Part shown: one piece after another, positions 48,927 to 59,749 of the stretch
Layout of the letters: each line of letters begins with the position of its first letter
Numbering within the stretch: the stretch's first letter is position 1
Assembly: GCA_937906475.1 (NCBI GenBank)
Contig: CALCZA010000133.1
Location: forward strand, 1-64,000
Length of the DNA: 64,000 nt
From: an uncultured bacterium
Lineage (GTDB): Bacteria; Planctomycetota; UBA1135; UBA2386
Direction: 5' to 3'
The notes under the pieces: model-generated
Told to the model about the DNA's origin: nothing
Database searches by the model: none
The model's input: the letters and a program-made list of their open reading frames with translations, nothing else
Program-made: the position numbers and the translations under genes

Positions 48927-51014
48927 TTACTGGACGAAGCGGAACTCGTTGCTGTTACACAGAACCCAAACGAGGTCGTCCAAGGTCTTTTTGCCGTTGA
49001 CGGCAACCTGGCGGCGCCAGTCGTCGAGTTCTTCCTTGGTGGGTTCGCGGTTCAGTGTCGTTAGGAACGCGACTCGAATGCGGCGTGCGCCATCCGACGC
49101 GAACTGCAAGTCGCGCTGCAAGGCCGACTGGCCCTTGAGCACTTTTTGGTCGAGGAAGCCGTTCATCAGGGTCAGCACCTGGGGCACGGTCGCTACATCC
49201 GATGACGCGTCGATGGTTTCGCGATCGGACTGGCCGAACTCACGTAAGATATGTCCGAGGCGCGCGGGTTGGCTGAGGTCGCTGGCGCGCAGTAGGTCGG
49301 CTTCTTGGCCTTTGCCGGCGCGCTCGCCGAGGTTGATGCCCATCTGCTCAAGTTGCTTGCGGATCTTGGCGACGCGCGGCAGGTCGCCATCGCGGCGGGC
49401 AGCAGCCAGTTCGCGCATCAGCGGTTGCGCGCGTTTGCGGGCATTGCGGTCGCGGGCCTTCTGGGCCTGCATATCCTTGCGGCGTTCTTTGGCCTTGTTC
49501 TGCATCATCATGCCGCGGCCGCCCTTGACGATCTTCAGGATCTCGTCCTTGTCGGCGCCCTTGACCTGCTCATACGACGCGTAGACGCCTGATGCACGGC
49601 TATCTGGCGCGCGCAGGCGTTCGTCGAGGTCGTCAAATACTAGCGTGACCAGCGAGTCCCAGACTTGCTGCGAGGTCATGCGACGCATCACGGGACCAGT
49701 GAACAACGGCGCGGTGCCGGGCAACGGATCCTTCTTGTCGGCCTCTTGCTGGAACAGTTGCGTGTGCAGCAGCACGCGCTCGAACTGGCGCAGGTTGAAG
49801 TCGACGCGCACCATCAGTTTCTCGAGTTCCTTGGCGAGCTCGGGATGAATGGCGACGGTGTCCTTCTTCCAGTCGTCGCGCGGCTCAATCAGGCCGCGAC
49901 CAAAGGTGCGGGCCCACATGCGGTTGGCGATGACCATGGCGAACTGCGGGTTCTTCTTGTCAGTCATCCAGTCGGCGAGAGCTTCGCGCGAGTTGATGCC
50001 GTCGACCAATGCTGCGCGTTTGCGGCGTTGGGCTCTCGCCCGCTTCGACTGCGATCGCGAACTCGTCTTGGGGAAGGAGAGCTTGACCTTGCTGCCGAAG
50101 ATCGTGCTCGCCTTGACCGGGGCCATTGGCCGCGAGTCGTCGTATTGGTAGTCCTTCGGCAGCTTCTCGACACCGCTGCCGTTGCCTTGGATGCCTTGCG
50201 TCAGGCGACGCACGAGTTGCAGCGCCGCCTGGCGAGTGCGCTGATCTTCGTTCGCGAGTTCCTTGCGCAGTTCTCGGTAGTTGCCGACCGCGCGGTTGTC
50301 GCGGTAGCGCATGTTGCCGAAGAACGCCGCCATCTCGAAGAACTGCTTTTGCGTCCAGTGGTCAAATGGGTGGTTATGGCATTGCGCGCATTCGAGGCGC
50401 GTGCCGAGGAACAACCGCACCGTGTTGGCCATCGAGTCGTGCGGCATGCCGTTGTCGCGCATCAGGTGACCCGTCGACCCGTTGTCGGTGGCGTGGGCTG
50501 GACCTTCGGCGATCAACAGTTCGCGCACGAACTCATCGTAGGGCTGGTCTTCTATGACTGACTTGCGGATGAAGTGGGCGAACGGTTCGCCGCTCAATTG
50601 GCGTTGCCGCGATTTGACGCGCAGCAGGTCGAACCAGTAGTTACTGAAGTGGCTGGTGCGGCCGGGGGAGTTGAGCAGCAGGTCGACCAGTTCGGGGCGC
50701 TTGTCTGGGGTCTGGTCGCCGAGGAACTTCTCGGTCTCGACCAGCGTTGGGATGCGGCCGACTACGTTGAGGTAGATGCGGCGCACAAACGTTGCGTCAT
50801 CGACCAGTGGCAACGGAACTTCTTGGTGCCGCTTGAGGCCGCGAGTCAGCAGGGCGTCGATCTTCGACGCGTCGCGCGACACCTCTTTCTTGGTGCGGCC
50901 GTCTTCAACTTTGACCTGAGGACGCTGCGGGTTTCGGGCGGCGGTCTGGGCGCTGGTGATTCCGACTAGGGCCAGGGCGATGAAGGCGGCGCTCGTGCTG
51001 GTAATTCGGCTCAT
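48927..51014 (-). CDS. DUF1549 and DUF1553 domain protein (PSCyt2/PSD1)
   Basis: DDATFVRRIYLNVVGRIPTLVETEKFLGD (DUF1549); LADWMTDKKNPQFAMVIANRMWARTFGRGLIEPRDDW, RRMTSQQVWDSLVTL (DUF1553); C-terminal LVWVLCNSNEFRFVQ. Confidence 0.94.
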   Translation of the reverse strand: MSRITSTSAAFIALALVGITSAQTAARNPQRPQVKVEDGRTKKEVSRDASKIDALLTRGLKRHQEVPLPLVDDATFVRRIYLNVVGRIPTLVETEKFLGDQTPDKRPELVDLLLNSPGRTSHFSNYWFDLLRVKSRQRQLSGEPFAHFIRKSVIEDQPYDEFVRELLIAEGPAHATDNGSTGHLMRDNGMPHDSMANTVRLFLGTRLECAQCHNHPFDHWTQKQFFEMAAFFGNMRYRDNRAVGNYRELRKELANEDQRTRQAALQLVRRLTQGIQGNGSGVEKLPKDYQYDDSRPMAPVKASTIFGSKVKLSFPKTSSRSQSKRARAQRRKRAALVDGINSREALADWMTDKKNPQFAMVIANRMWARTFGRGLIEPRDDWKKDTVAIHPELAKELEKLMVRVDFNLRQFERVLLHTQLFQQEADKKDPLPGTAPLFTGPVMRRMTSQQVWDSLVTLVFDDLDERLRAPDSRASGVYASYEQVKGADKDEILKIVKGGRGMMMQNKAKERRKDMQAQKARDRNARKRAQPLMRELAAARRDGDLPRVAKIRKQLEQMGINLGERAGKGQEADLLRASDLSQPARLGHILREFGQSDRETIDASSDVATVPQVLTLMNGFLDQKVLKGQSALQRDLQFASDGARRIRVAFLTTLNREPTKEELDDWRRQVAVNGKKTLDDLVWVLCNSNEFRFVQ

Positions 51015-51049
51015 ATCTTGGTCCTGTCAGCGCTCCTTGAATGTTGCGC

Positions 51050-54000
51050 CTAGGGGGTATTTAACTCTCTATTGCCCGGATCGGCCACTGGGGGGACAGC
51101 CATGAAGTCGGAAGAGAGTATCGAAGATGTCTGCCCAGGTTGGCGTTGCGGTCGTTGGCTCGGTAACTCCTGTGCCGTACGTCGCCGTAGAACCGCGACG
51201 ACCCGGCCGCCGGCGGGCAGTCCGGCGATCGGAAGGCCCCGGCCTGGCCGGCGTTCAAGCCGCGCTGCGGAGTCGGCCGAAGCGGTCGCCAGCAGTTGTG
51301 GGCAACCCTCCGCAAGTTCCTTGCTGACCGCGTCGAGGCGCGCTTCGGCGAGCGCCAAGGCCACTTGTCGAGTAAGTCGTAAGGCCCCTCTTTCTAGTGG
51401 ATTACCATCATGCTGGATCGCTTTACTGAGAGCCGAGAGCAACTCCCCCTGATAGTGATCGAGGCTGTGGAGTTGTTGCTGCAGGCGCAGGGCTTCTTGG
51501 GCTTTTCCGGCGGCATATAGGGCGATGACTTTGGCTGCCAGTGGGGTGCGTTCTGCTTCTAGGTCTGCTCGCTTTTGCTGTAGCCGGGCCACCGTTGCGC
51601 GGACCACTTCGGCATCCGGGTTCGCTAACTCGCGGGCGCGTGGTTGGTCACCGGCCCCCATTTCATGGGTCAAAACAATCGATAAAGTATCGTCAGCTAG
51701 GGCCGCTCTGATCAGTGGTTGCAGGTTGTGTGGGGCAGGAAGAGGTGATCCGCTGGCGAACGGTACCTCTATCGCGATGTCTGGGATGTCGCTGCTGCCC
51801 CCGATGAGGCCGCCCGAAGCGCCGCCGAGGACGCGTTGGCCGGCACTGCCGAATGCGCCGCCGATCAGCTTGATCAGGTTCTCTATGGCGAGGCTCACAA
51901 TGGTGCTTTGGCTGACGCCATCAGCCGGCACATGCAAGCTGATTGGCAGTCGTTGCTGGCCGTCGGCGTTGCGCAGCAAGAACAACACCGTCTGGATCGG
52001 TGCTGGCAAGCGCAGGTAGCGATAAATTGGGCCGTTCGGTGGTTCGTTGAGAGCCAGGTAGGTCAGCACGTGGTTGCTGCGTATCTCGATGCCGTCGTAG
52101 CCCTTGAGCTCGACGTCGACGCGCATGTCGTAGAGGCCGTCGGTCAGGTTGACACCGGCGAGCTTTGCGAGGCCGCGGAATGCCGTGAGTTCGAGTTCGG
52201 TGAGCGAGACGTCGATGTGGCCGAGGGTCGTTGGGAACAGTTGCAGATGGCCATCGGCGCTCAGTTCATCGAGCACCGCTCGCTGTTCGTATTCGTGCAC
52301 CTGGTTGGCGCCGATCATGGCTTTGGCGCTCGAAGTTAATAAGCCGGCGAGCGCCGAACTCTTGATGACGCGCCGCTCGAGTTGCACTGGCCCGCCGCGC
52401 ACGGCAACCGAGAACGACATCGGTCGCGGTTCGGTGAAGGCCCGCGTGGTGAAGCGGCGCAGTTCCGCGTCGGTGTCCGTCAACAGCAGGTGCGTTGGCG
52501 GTTCGGTGGTCGCATCTTTGAAGTCGAGGCTGAGGCCGAACAAGTCGAAGCGGTCGATCGCGAACTCCACAGCGTTGTGGTTGGTCGGGGCGGGAGCTTT
52601 GGCGGACCTGTTCGGCTCTGCTGCGCGCGTGATGTCCTCCGGTGGTCTATCAGTTGCTTCTTCCGCGGGGGGCGTTGGCAGCACGAACCCGGCGATGTGC
52701 ATGCCGTCCGAGTCCTGTTTGAGGCGAAGCTTCGGATCGTCAATCGTCAGCGACCGCAGCAGCACACTGCCAGTTGATGGTTGGATTGCGCGCACGATCG
52801 CGTCGATGCTCGCGATGCTGGCATACGGTTCTTCGCTGTTGGCGTCGCGCACCACCAAGTTCTCGATTGAGAGCCCGGCACCAAACGAACGGCTGAAGTC
52901 GAACTTGCTCGCGTTGCGCCGCTTCAAGTTGAGGGACGCGTGTAGCTTGGCTGTTGCCGTTAGCGATGTTGCTTCGCCACGCACGTGACCCGCAAGGGAC
53001 GGCATCACACGTTGCAGTTGCGTGGTGTCGAAGCTCTCTAGCAAGAAGTCGATGTCGAGTGTCGGCGTTAAGTCAAACGGGGACAGTGAGGTGTCTGCGG
53101 TGAACTTCGCGCCGAGCGGTTGCACGTCGCCAGTTACCTGTAGCAGCATTGGCTCTGGCTCATCGGCATTTGGATCGCCGACCCAAGCTTCGCGCAGTCG
53201 CAGGCCGCTGTGCAGCACCAACGGTTCGGCCTTCTCGCCGCGGCGGTCGCGCAGTTCAATGCGTTCGAACTCGAGTGCGAGCGCATCGATGCGCAGTTTC
53301 GGCAACGTTACCGGCGCCGGCGCCGATGCCGGCGCCGGTGCTGTAGCGGGCGCATCCGGGTTCTCAGTCGCGGTCGCGGTAGCGAATGCGAATCCTGGCA
53401 CCTGTAGGGCTTCGGGCGTCATCGTCACGCTCGCGCGAATGCCCTGCATGTGAGCATCGGTGATGTGTAATTCGCTGTCGCTGGCGGTTGCGATGTCGAG
53501 AACCACTTCGTCGACCGCCGCGAGTTCGATCGGGCCGTCCTGCAGCTTTAGACCACGCAGGATGGCGTGCATCGCCGAGCTGTCGAGCTTGTTGATGCCG
53601 GCATCAAAGCTCGCCTCGAGGGCGCCATCCACGAGCGTGCAACTCATGCCTTCTGGCAGCAGCAGCGCCAATTCACTGCCTTGGATCCCCTTGGCTTTCA
53701 GCTTGCCGATGATCGTGTCGCGTGCCGGGTGCAGTTGCACGAGTGCCTCGATGCCACAACTCTGTATGGCGTCATCGAGTCGCAGTGTCAGGTTGATGGG
53801 TAGCTCGCGGCCGGCCTTGTTAGCGCCAACTTTGGCGTCCAATCCAATCGAGAACGTGCGGTCCGGGTGGCGCGCGTCAGTCCATGCAATCGTCGTGCGG
53901 TCGATGGTTAGGTCGCCGAGCGTAAACGATGGCTCGAGCGTGTTCGGGCTGGGCTTTGGCTGGTTCGTGGGCGGCACTGCGCTCGCCGTCGCTGCCGCGT

Positions 54001-56053
54001 TGCTTTGGCCTAATCGCAACCCGAGTGCGTGTAGCGTCTGCTCCGCATCGCGATGCACCTTGACGAACGGGTCCTGAACTGCCCACGTGCCGAGGTGGAA
54101 CCCGTCGATGCCATTGCCGCGCACGCTGCGCAGCGACAGCAACTTCTGGCCGTCATCGGTAAGGCGTACGTTGACGAGTTCGGCACTGGCAGCGAAACCG
54201 TTCTCTTGGACGGTCACTTCGGCGGCGGCTGTGAACTGGAGTTCGCCGCTCTTGAGTTCCGGCTGAATGCCGAGCGGCTCAAGCCAAGTGCGCAATCCCT
54301 GCAGGGTGATGCCGCTGGTCTTCGAATCTAGACTGGCGCGCAGGCTGTTCTCGGTGCTCTTTAAGCTCAACTGTGCAGTGAAGCTCTGTAAGACATCGGG
54401 CATCGAGAACGCTACCGTGAGTCGCCCAGGCGGAGCGGCTTCGCCGATCGTGATCGCGTCGGCATGCACGCGCAGGTTCTGCAGTGAAAGCTTGGTCGCG
54501 GGTGTCTGCGTTGCGTCGGTGTAGACGAGCTTGGTGCCGGACCAATCGAGTGAGCCGAGCCGCAGTTTCGGCAGCTTGATTGCTGCGTCATCGATCCCGG
54601 GTGGTGGCGGTGGCAGCTCGGTCGGACCTGATTTCGCTGCCTTGACGCGCAGCCCAGCCAACAATATCGAGCCGTCTGCTTTTTTGCGGATGCGCAACTC
54701 AGGCCCGACCAGCTCGATCGTTCCGATCGCTAACGTGTCGTCGACCGTGCGCACGTCGCGGATGGCGATGTGGTTCAGCGCGAGCGTCTGCTCTTGCTCA
54801 GAACGGATGACGATGCGAGCGAGATCGATTGACATCGACTCGCCGAACTCAGCGTCGAGCGACGCGTCGATGTCTAGCCCTGCCTTGGGCAGTTCGAGTC
54901 CGGCTGCTTCGAGAATCGGTCGAATGCGTTCGCCGGTCAGCCGTTCGCCACGCAGGACGGCATTCACGGCAGTGCGCGTTCCCGATAGTTCGAGGCGGCC
55001 ATCTTGCAGGCGCAGTGCATCGATGATGCCGTCGGTGTGCATGGCCAACGCGAACGGTGTCACCACGCCAACGTCGACGGTGTCCGCGCCGGTGACTTCG
55101 GTCGGTCCAAACGTTGACGTGATCGTGCTGCGCTCGATGCCATCGAGCGACAGGCCAAAGTTCAACCAACCGGCCAGTGCCGGGTGCTTCGGCGCACTCG
55201 GCAGGATCTTCGCATCGAGTGAGCCGCCCAAGCGCACGTCGACCACGTGCGCATTATCGATCATGTCGAGGAACTGCTGGGGCAAGCCAAAGCGTTGCGG
55301 GCGAAAACCGCGTATCGCTGCTTGGAAGTTGACGTTGGCGTTAGTTGCCATCGCCTGCACTTGCGTGTGGACGAATAGTTCGTCGCACAGTTGCGGCGCA
55401 TGCACGCGCAACATGACCGAACCGTCGCGATCCGGAAAGCCCAGGTCGGCGATGTCGAGGTCGAGTTTGCCGGTGTGAAGCTTTGCGGGGCTGACGCTAG
55501 CGTCGACGAAGTCGAACTGCAGATCGTGCAGGCGGGTGGAAGCGATCCAGCACGGCAGTTCGAAGCGGAACGGTTTCTCAGCGACCACCTCCTCCTCGGA
55601 TTCTGGCAACGTGACGGCAGCCGGCTCAATCCACGAATAGGGCAATCGCAGGGTGCCATCCGCATTGCGATGCACGATGACGCGCGCTGCCGCGATGCTG
55701 GCGTCGACGATCGATACTTGACCGTTGAGCAGTTGTTGCATCGACAGGTCGGCGAAGACTTCTTGTGCCTTCAGCAGGGTTGGTGCATCCGCGTCATTGG
55801 CGTCGCGCACGACTAGGTCTTCGATGTGCAGCGATAGGCCGGTGATCGATAGCGAGGCACTGCGCCACGATACGGATAGCCCGGCATAGCCCGCGCCGAA
55901 GTTAGTGATCTGCTCGAGGAACAACCACAGCAAGATACGCGCGGCCAGGCTGGCAATTGCGAGGCGTCTGGTCCAGCGCCACCACCAGCGAGACTTGGGT
56001 TTGTTCGCCTTGCTGTTGTTGGCGGGATCGCCGTTCACGGGTTGCTTGCTCAT
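51050..56053 (-). CDS. DUF748/AsmA-like envelope protein, 1667 aa
   Basis: N-terminal TM after a basic stretch; AsmA/DUF748-like repeats (LSITGLSLHIEDLVVRDAN...; TLGHIDVSLTELELTAFRGLAKLAGVNLTDGLYDMRVDVELKGYDGIEIRSNHVL; RYLRLPAPIQTVLFLLRNADGQQRLPISL). Confidence 0.8.
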   Translation of the reverse strand: MSKQPVNGDPANNSKANKPKSRWWWRWTRRLAIASLAARILLWLFLEQITNFGAGYAGLSVSWRSASLSITGLSLHIEDLVVRDANDADAPTLLKAQEVFADLSMQQLLNGQVSIVDASIAAARVIVHRNADGTLRLPYSWIEPAAVTLPESEEEVVAEKPFRFELPCWIASTRLHDLQFDFVDASVSPAKLHTGKLDLDIADLGFPDRDGSVMLRVHAPQLCDELFVHTQVQAMATNANVNFQAAIRGFRPQRFGLPQQFLDMIDNAHVVDVRLGGSLDAKILPSAPKHPALAGWLNFGLSLDGIERSTITSTFGPTEVTGADTVDVGVVTPFALAMHTDGIIDALRLQDGRLELSGTRTAVNAVLRGERLTGERIRPILEAAGLELPKAGLDIDASLDAEFGESMSIDLARIVIRSEQEQTLALNHIAIRDVRTVDDTLAIGTIELVGPELRIRKKADGSILLAGLRVKAAKSGPTELPPPPPGIDDAAIKLPKLRLGSLDWSGTKLVYTDATQTPATKLSLQNLRVHADAITIGEAAPPGRLTVAFSMPDVLQSFTAQLSLKSTENSLRASLDSKTSGITLQGLRTWLEPLGIQPELKSGELQFTAAAEVTVQENGFAASAELVNVRLTDDGQKLLSLRSVRGNGIDGFHLGTWAVQDPFVKVHRDAEQTLHALGLRLGQSNAAATASAVPPTNQPKPSPNTLEPSFTLGDLTIDRTTIAWTDARHPDRTFSIGLDAKVGANKAGRELPINLTLRLDDAIQSCGIEALVQLHPARDTIIGKLKAKGIQGSELALLLPEGMSCTLVDGALEASFDAGINKLDSSAMHAILRGLKLQDGPIELAAVDEVVLDIATASDSELHITDAHMQGIRASVTMTPEALQVPGFAFATATATENPDAPATAPAPASAPAPVTLPKLRIDALALEFERIELRDRRGEKAEPLVLHSGLRLREAWVGDPNADEPEPMLLQVTGDVQPLGAKFTADTSLSPFDLTPTLDIDFLLESFDTTQLQRVMPSLAGHVRGEATSLTATAKLHASLNLKRRNASKFDFSRSFGAGLSIENLVVRDANSEEPYASIASIDAIVRAIQPSTGSVLLRSLTIDDPKLRLKQDSDGMHIAGFVLPTPPAEEATDRPPEDITRAAEPNRSAKAPAPTNHNAVEFAIDRFDLFGLSLDFKDATTEPPTHLLLTDTDAELRRFTTRAFTEPRPMSFSVAVRGGPVQLERRVIKSSALAGLLTSSAKAMIGANQVHEYEQRAVLDELSADGHLQLFPTTLGHIDVSLTELELTAFRGLAKLAGVNLTDGLYDMRVDVELKGYDGIEIRSNHVLTYLALNEPPNGPIYRYLRLPAPIQTVLFLLRNADGQQRLPISLHVPADGVSQSTIVSLAIENLIKLIGGAFGSAGQRVLGGASGGLIGGSSDIPDIAIEVPFASGSPLPAPHNLQPLIRAALADDTLSIVLTHEMGAGDQPRARELANPDAEVVRATVARLQQKRADLEAERTPLAAKVIALYAAGKAQEALRLQQQLHSLDHYQGELLSALSKAIQHDGNPLERGALRLTRQVALALAEARLDAVSKELAEGCPQLLATASADSAARLERRPGRGLPIAGLPAGGRVVAVLRRRTAQELPSQRPQRQPGQTSSILSSDFMAVPPVADPGNRELNTP

Positions 56054-57357
56054 CGACCCGCCTTCGTTGACGACTGCTCGGTTGCTTCCCGAGCGGCCTC
56101 CAGTGCGATTAGGTAGCGGCGCACGGCGCGGCGACGATCTGTCTTGCTGCCCATCGCGTCGTAGCCGTCAATCTCGACTTGCTTGCCGCGCAACCACGTG
56201 ACCGCGGTGACGCGAATAGCCGCGCTGCGATCGGCGAGCGCCGCCAAGTTCTCTTCGAGGAGTCCGCGCGCGAACGATTCGCCATCGCGAGTTGTCTTTA
56301 GCAACAACTGCAATGTCGACGCATCGTCAAAGATCGCGCCGAGATGTCGGGTCGCTGCGGAACGCATCGACGGGGTTAATTCGTCGCGTTCCATACGAGG
56401 AATGAGCGCCTGCCACATTGCGGCTTCTACTGGCCAGCCAACGTTCTCGACGGTGCTGTCGACCAGTGCTAGTTGCTCGGTCATTGAGATCAACAATGGC
56501 TCATCGCTTGCCAGGATCAGGTCGGCGATGCGCGGCAGTTGTAGTGGCGCGACCACGGCGAGCAGAGCCGGGCGGCGGTTGCGTTCGCCGATGGCCTGCT
56601 TGGCGACTCGCCACGCCACTGGCACGGGATTCGAGTCGGCAGTGCTGGTTATTTTTCTGTTGGCGCGGTCGGTTGCGGCTGCGACGGCTGCCGAGGTTGG
56701 CGGCGCAGTCGGCGTGGCCAGCAGCAGTAGGCCGCCACCGGCCACGCGAACGTCCGGAACGAACAATCCGACCGGCTCCACGTCGCCGATGGCATCGCCC
56801 AGCACGACGATTTCGTGTGCCACGCGCCCGTCAGGGTCTATCGCATTGCCAGTTGGCTCGTCTGGTGCCTCAGTGCTGAGCGTCGCGCGCAGGCCGCTTG
56901 CCGCGTATTGCAGCTGTAAGGTTGGCAGCGACCCGGCCGAATTGACGGATACTGAGGTCACCAAGTTGTGTTCTAGCACCGCGGTTGCAGCGCCCAATTT
57001 CTGCACTTGCCAAGGTTGGCGGGGGCCCAGGCCTGTTCGCCATGCGGCCACCTCCGCGGGGCCTAGCCAGCGGCTACCAGTCGGTAACTGTGTCTTGCCT
57101 CGGAACGGCGTGCCGCGGTCGCTGACGATGGCCGCGGCGGCAAGGGCTACGGGGGTGCCACTCGGAGCCTCCGAGACTGCAAACAGTTCCATCAAGCGTG
57201 CCGCGATGGGCGGGCCCTCGGATTTCTTGATCGCCGCCCGTTCATAGCCCACGGACAAAGTGGCTTGGGGCAGGGCCAGGGCCTTGGGTGAGGTTTGGCA
57301 ACTGCTGGCGAGCAACGCCGTCAGGCCGGCGATGTGGAAAGTTGTGCAGCGGAACAC
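56050..57357 (-). CDS. Lipoprotein, unknown function, possible helical repeats at C-terminus
   Basis: GTG start option at 57357 gives VFRCTTFHIAGLTALLASSCQTSP with lipobox; ATGA overlap with the DUF748-like gene. Confidence 0.55.
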   Translation of the reverse strand: MFRCTTFHIAGLTALLASSCQTSPKALALPQATLSVGYERAAIKKSEGPPIAARLMELFAVSEAPSGTPVALAAAAIVSDRGTPFRGKTQLPTGSRWLGPAEVAAWRTGLGPRQPWQVQKLGAATAVLEHNLVTSVSVNSAGSLPTLQLQYAASGLRATLSTEAPDEPTGNAIDPDGRVAHEIVVLGDAIGDVEPVGLFVPDVRVAGGGLLLLATPTAPPTSAAVAAATDRANRKITSTADSNPVPVAWRVAKQAIGERNRRPALLAVVAPLQLPRIADLILASDEPLLISMTEQLALVDSTVENVGWPVEAAMWQALIPRMERDELTPSMRSAATRHLGAIFDDASTLQLLLKTTRDGESFARGLLEENLAALADRSAAIRVTAVTWLRGKQVEIDGYDAMGSKTDRRRAVRRYLIALEAAREATEQSSTKAGR

Positions 57358-57483
57358 GCGAGCAACGTACGCCTGTCGCGGGCTCGCGCAACCGCACTGG
57401 CCTTGGCTTTCTAGATGTCTGCGCGTTACGGTGACCACGGCGGTCCAGCCGGCCACTAATTGTTAATTTCCCCGGAGGTATCT

Positions 57484-59658
57484 GTGTCGTCTGCAGCACG
57501 CGTAGCCGCAATCCAGTTGATTGCCCGCAAGTCCCCGCAAGCCATCGAGGCTCGCTCAACCAACGTGCCGGAACTGTTTGGCGCCAACGTGTTTGGGCTC
57601 GAGCAGATGCACCAACGCCTGCCCAAATCGGCATATAAGTCGTTGCAGTCGTGCATGGAACGCGGCGAGCAACTCGGTTCGGATTTGGCCGATCTCGTTG
57701 CCAATGAAATGAAGCAATGGGCGCTCGAGCGTGGGGCCACGCACTTTACGCACTGGTTCCAGCCGATGACGGGTTCGACGGCCGAGAAGCACGACAGCTT
57801 CGTCGATATCGTCAATGGCCAACCGGTCATGGCGTTTAGCGGCTCGGCGCTGATCAAGGGTGAGCCGGATGCGAGTTCGTTCCCGAGTGGTGGCTTGCGG
57901 GCGACGTTCGAAGCGCGCGGCTACACCGCCTGGGATCCGACATCACCGGCCTTTATTCGCGAGACTAAGAACGGCGCGACACTTTGCATTCCGACCGCGT
58001 TCTGCTCGTGGACCGGCGAAGCCCTCGACGAGAAGACACCACTGCTGCGGAGTTCCGAAGCACTCAACCGCACGGCGCTACGCCTGCTGAAGGTGCTGGG
58101 TGACGATCGCGTCACGCACGTCTACCCGACGCTCGGTTGCGAACAAGAATACTTCCTGATCGACCGCGACCTGCAAATCCTACGACCGGACCTGGTCGCG
58201 ACCGGGCGCACGCTCTTCGGTGCCAAGCCGCCGAAGGGTCAAGAGCTCGAAGACCACTACTTCGGTTCGATCCCGCGTCGCATTTTGTCCTACATGCAGG
58301 ACGTGGAGCAAGAGCTGTGGAAGCTCGGCGTGCCGGTCAAGACGCGCCACAATGAAGTCGCGCCGAGTCAGTTTGAGCTCGCGCCGATCTTCGAGCGCAC
58401 GTCGGTCGCGTCCGACCACAACATGCTGACGATGGAAGTGCTGAAGCAGGTCGCGCAGCGCCACGGCTTCAGCTGCACGATGCACGAGAAGCCCTACGCC
58501 GGCATCAACGGCAGCGGCAAGCACAACAATTTCTCGATGGCGACCGACACCGGCGAGAACCTGCTCGAGCCCGGCAAGTCGCCTGAAGAGAACATGCGCT
58601 TCATCGTCATGCTCGCGGCGGTGATGCGTTCGGTCGATGAATACGCCGACCTGCTGCGTGCGTCGATTGCGCATGCCGGCAACGACCACCGCCTCGGCGC
58701 TAACGAAGCGCCGCCGGCGATCCTGTCGATCTTCCTCGGCGACCAGCTCACGGGCATCATCGACGACCTGATTAGCGGCACCAAGGGCGCGTCCCGTCCT
58801 GGCGGCACGATGCAACTCGGCGTCACCACGATGCCCGACCTGCCGCGCGACGCCACCGACCGCAACCGCACCTCGCCGTTCGCGTTCACCGGCAACAAGT
58901 TCGAGTTCCGCGCCGTCGGTTCGAGCCAGTCACCGTCGAAGCCCATGACCGTGCTCAACACGATCATGGCCGACTCGATGGACTACATCGCCAACGAGAT
59001 CGAAGCCCGCATGAGCAAGGGCCTTGAGGCCGCGGTCAACGAAGTCATCGTCGCAGTCTTCAAGAAGCACAACCGCATCATCTTCAACGGCAACGGCTAC
59101 TCAGAAGAGTGGCACCAAGAAGCCGAGAAGCGCGGCCTCGCCAACGTTCCCAACGCGGTCGACGCGCTAGCAGCGCTCGGTCTGCCAAAGAACATCGACC
59201 TGTTTTCGCGCTGGCACGTGCTGTCGCCGGCCGAGACCGAGTCGCGCATGAACATCCAGTTCGAGGCCTACGCCAAGGCCATCGCGATCGAAGGCCAAAG
59301 CGCCCTGTCGATCGCCCGCACGATGATCCTGCCGGCCGCGCAAAAGACCCAGCGTGATGTCGCGGACAGTTTGTCCTCGGCCAAGATGCACGGACTCACG
59401 GTCGACAAGCAAACGGCACGCTTGCGCGACATGTCGCTGCGACTTGAGGACTTCATCACGTGCCTCGATGAACTGGCGACGACGTTCGAGCGCGCCGAGA
59501 GCCATGTTGGCTCCGACTCGGATCACGCCAAGCAGTATCGCGACTACGTGGTCCCGGCGATGGAGAAGTTGCGCGAGCAGGCGGACTTGCTGGAGACGAT
59601 GACGGACGACGCGTATTGGCCGTTGCCGAAGTATCGCGAGTTGCTGTTCTTGCAGTAA
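57484..59658 (+). CDS. glnN: Glutamine synthetase type III
   Basis: [133 protein letters not shown] 57484 follows ccGGAGGtatct. Confidence 0.96.
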   Translation: MSSAARVAAIQLIARKSPQAIEARSTNVPELFGANVFGLEQMHQRLPKSAYKSLQSCMERGEQLGSDLADLVANEMKQWALERGATHFTHWFQPMTGSTAEKHDSFVDIVNGQPVMAFSGSALIKGEPDASSFPSGGLRATFEARGYTAWDPTSPAFIRETKNGATLCIPTAFCSWTGEALDEKTPLLRSSEALNRTALRLLKVLGDDRVTHVYPTLGCEQEYFLIDRDLQILRPDLVATGRTLFGAKPPKGQELEDHYFGSIPRRILSYMQDVEQELWKLGVPVKTRHNEVAPSQFELAPIFERTSVASDHNMLTMEVLKQVAQRHGFSCTMHEKPYAGINGSGKHNNFSMATDTGENLLEPGKSPEENMRFIVMLAAVMRSVDEYADLLRASIAHAGNDHRLGANEAPPAILSIFLGDQLTGIIDDLISGTKGASRPGGTMQLGVTTMPDLPRDATDRNRTSPFAFTGNKFEFRAVGSSQSPSKPMTVLNTIMADSMDYIANEIEARMSKGLEAAVNEVIVAVFKKHNRIIFNGNGYSEEWHQEAEKRGLANVPNAVDALAALGLPKNIDLFSRWHVLSPAETESRMNIQFEAYAKAIAIEGQSALSIARTMILPAAQKTQRDVADSLSSAKMHGLTVDKQTARLRDMSLRLEDFITCLDELATTFERAESHVGSDSDHAKQYRDYVVPAMEKLREQADLLETMTDDAYWPLPKYRELLFLQ

Positions 59659-59749
59659 CTCGTGGTGGCTGTGATGGCCACGTAAGCCACTGCCTTGGTT
59701 GCCGCCGATGTGCCTACCTCGGAGCGTGCACCGCTGCTGGCGTTTTGCG

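Noticed and set aside
53321-53350. Repetitive ggcgccggcgccgatgccggcgccgg stretch
   Set aside because: Explained as an Ala/Pro-rich linker (APATAPAPASAPAPV) in the DUF748-like protein, not a DNA element.
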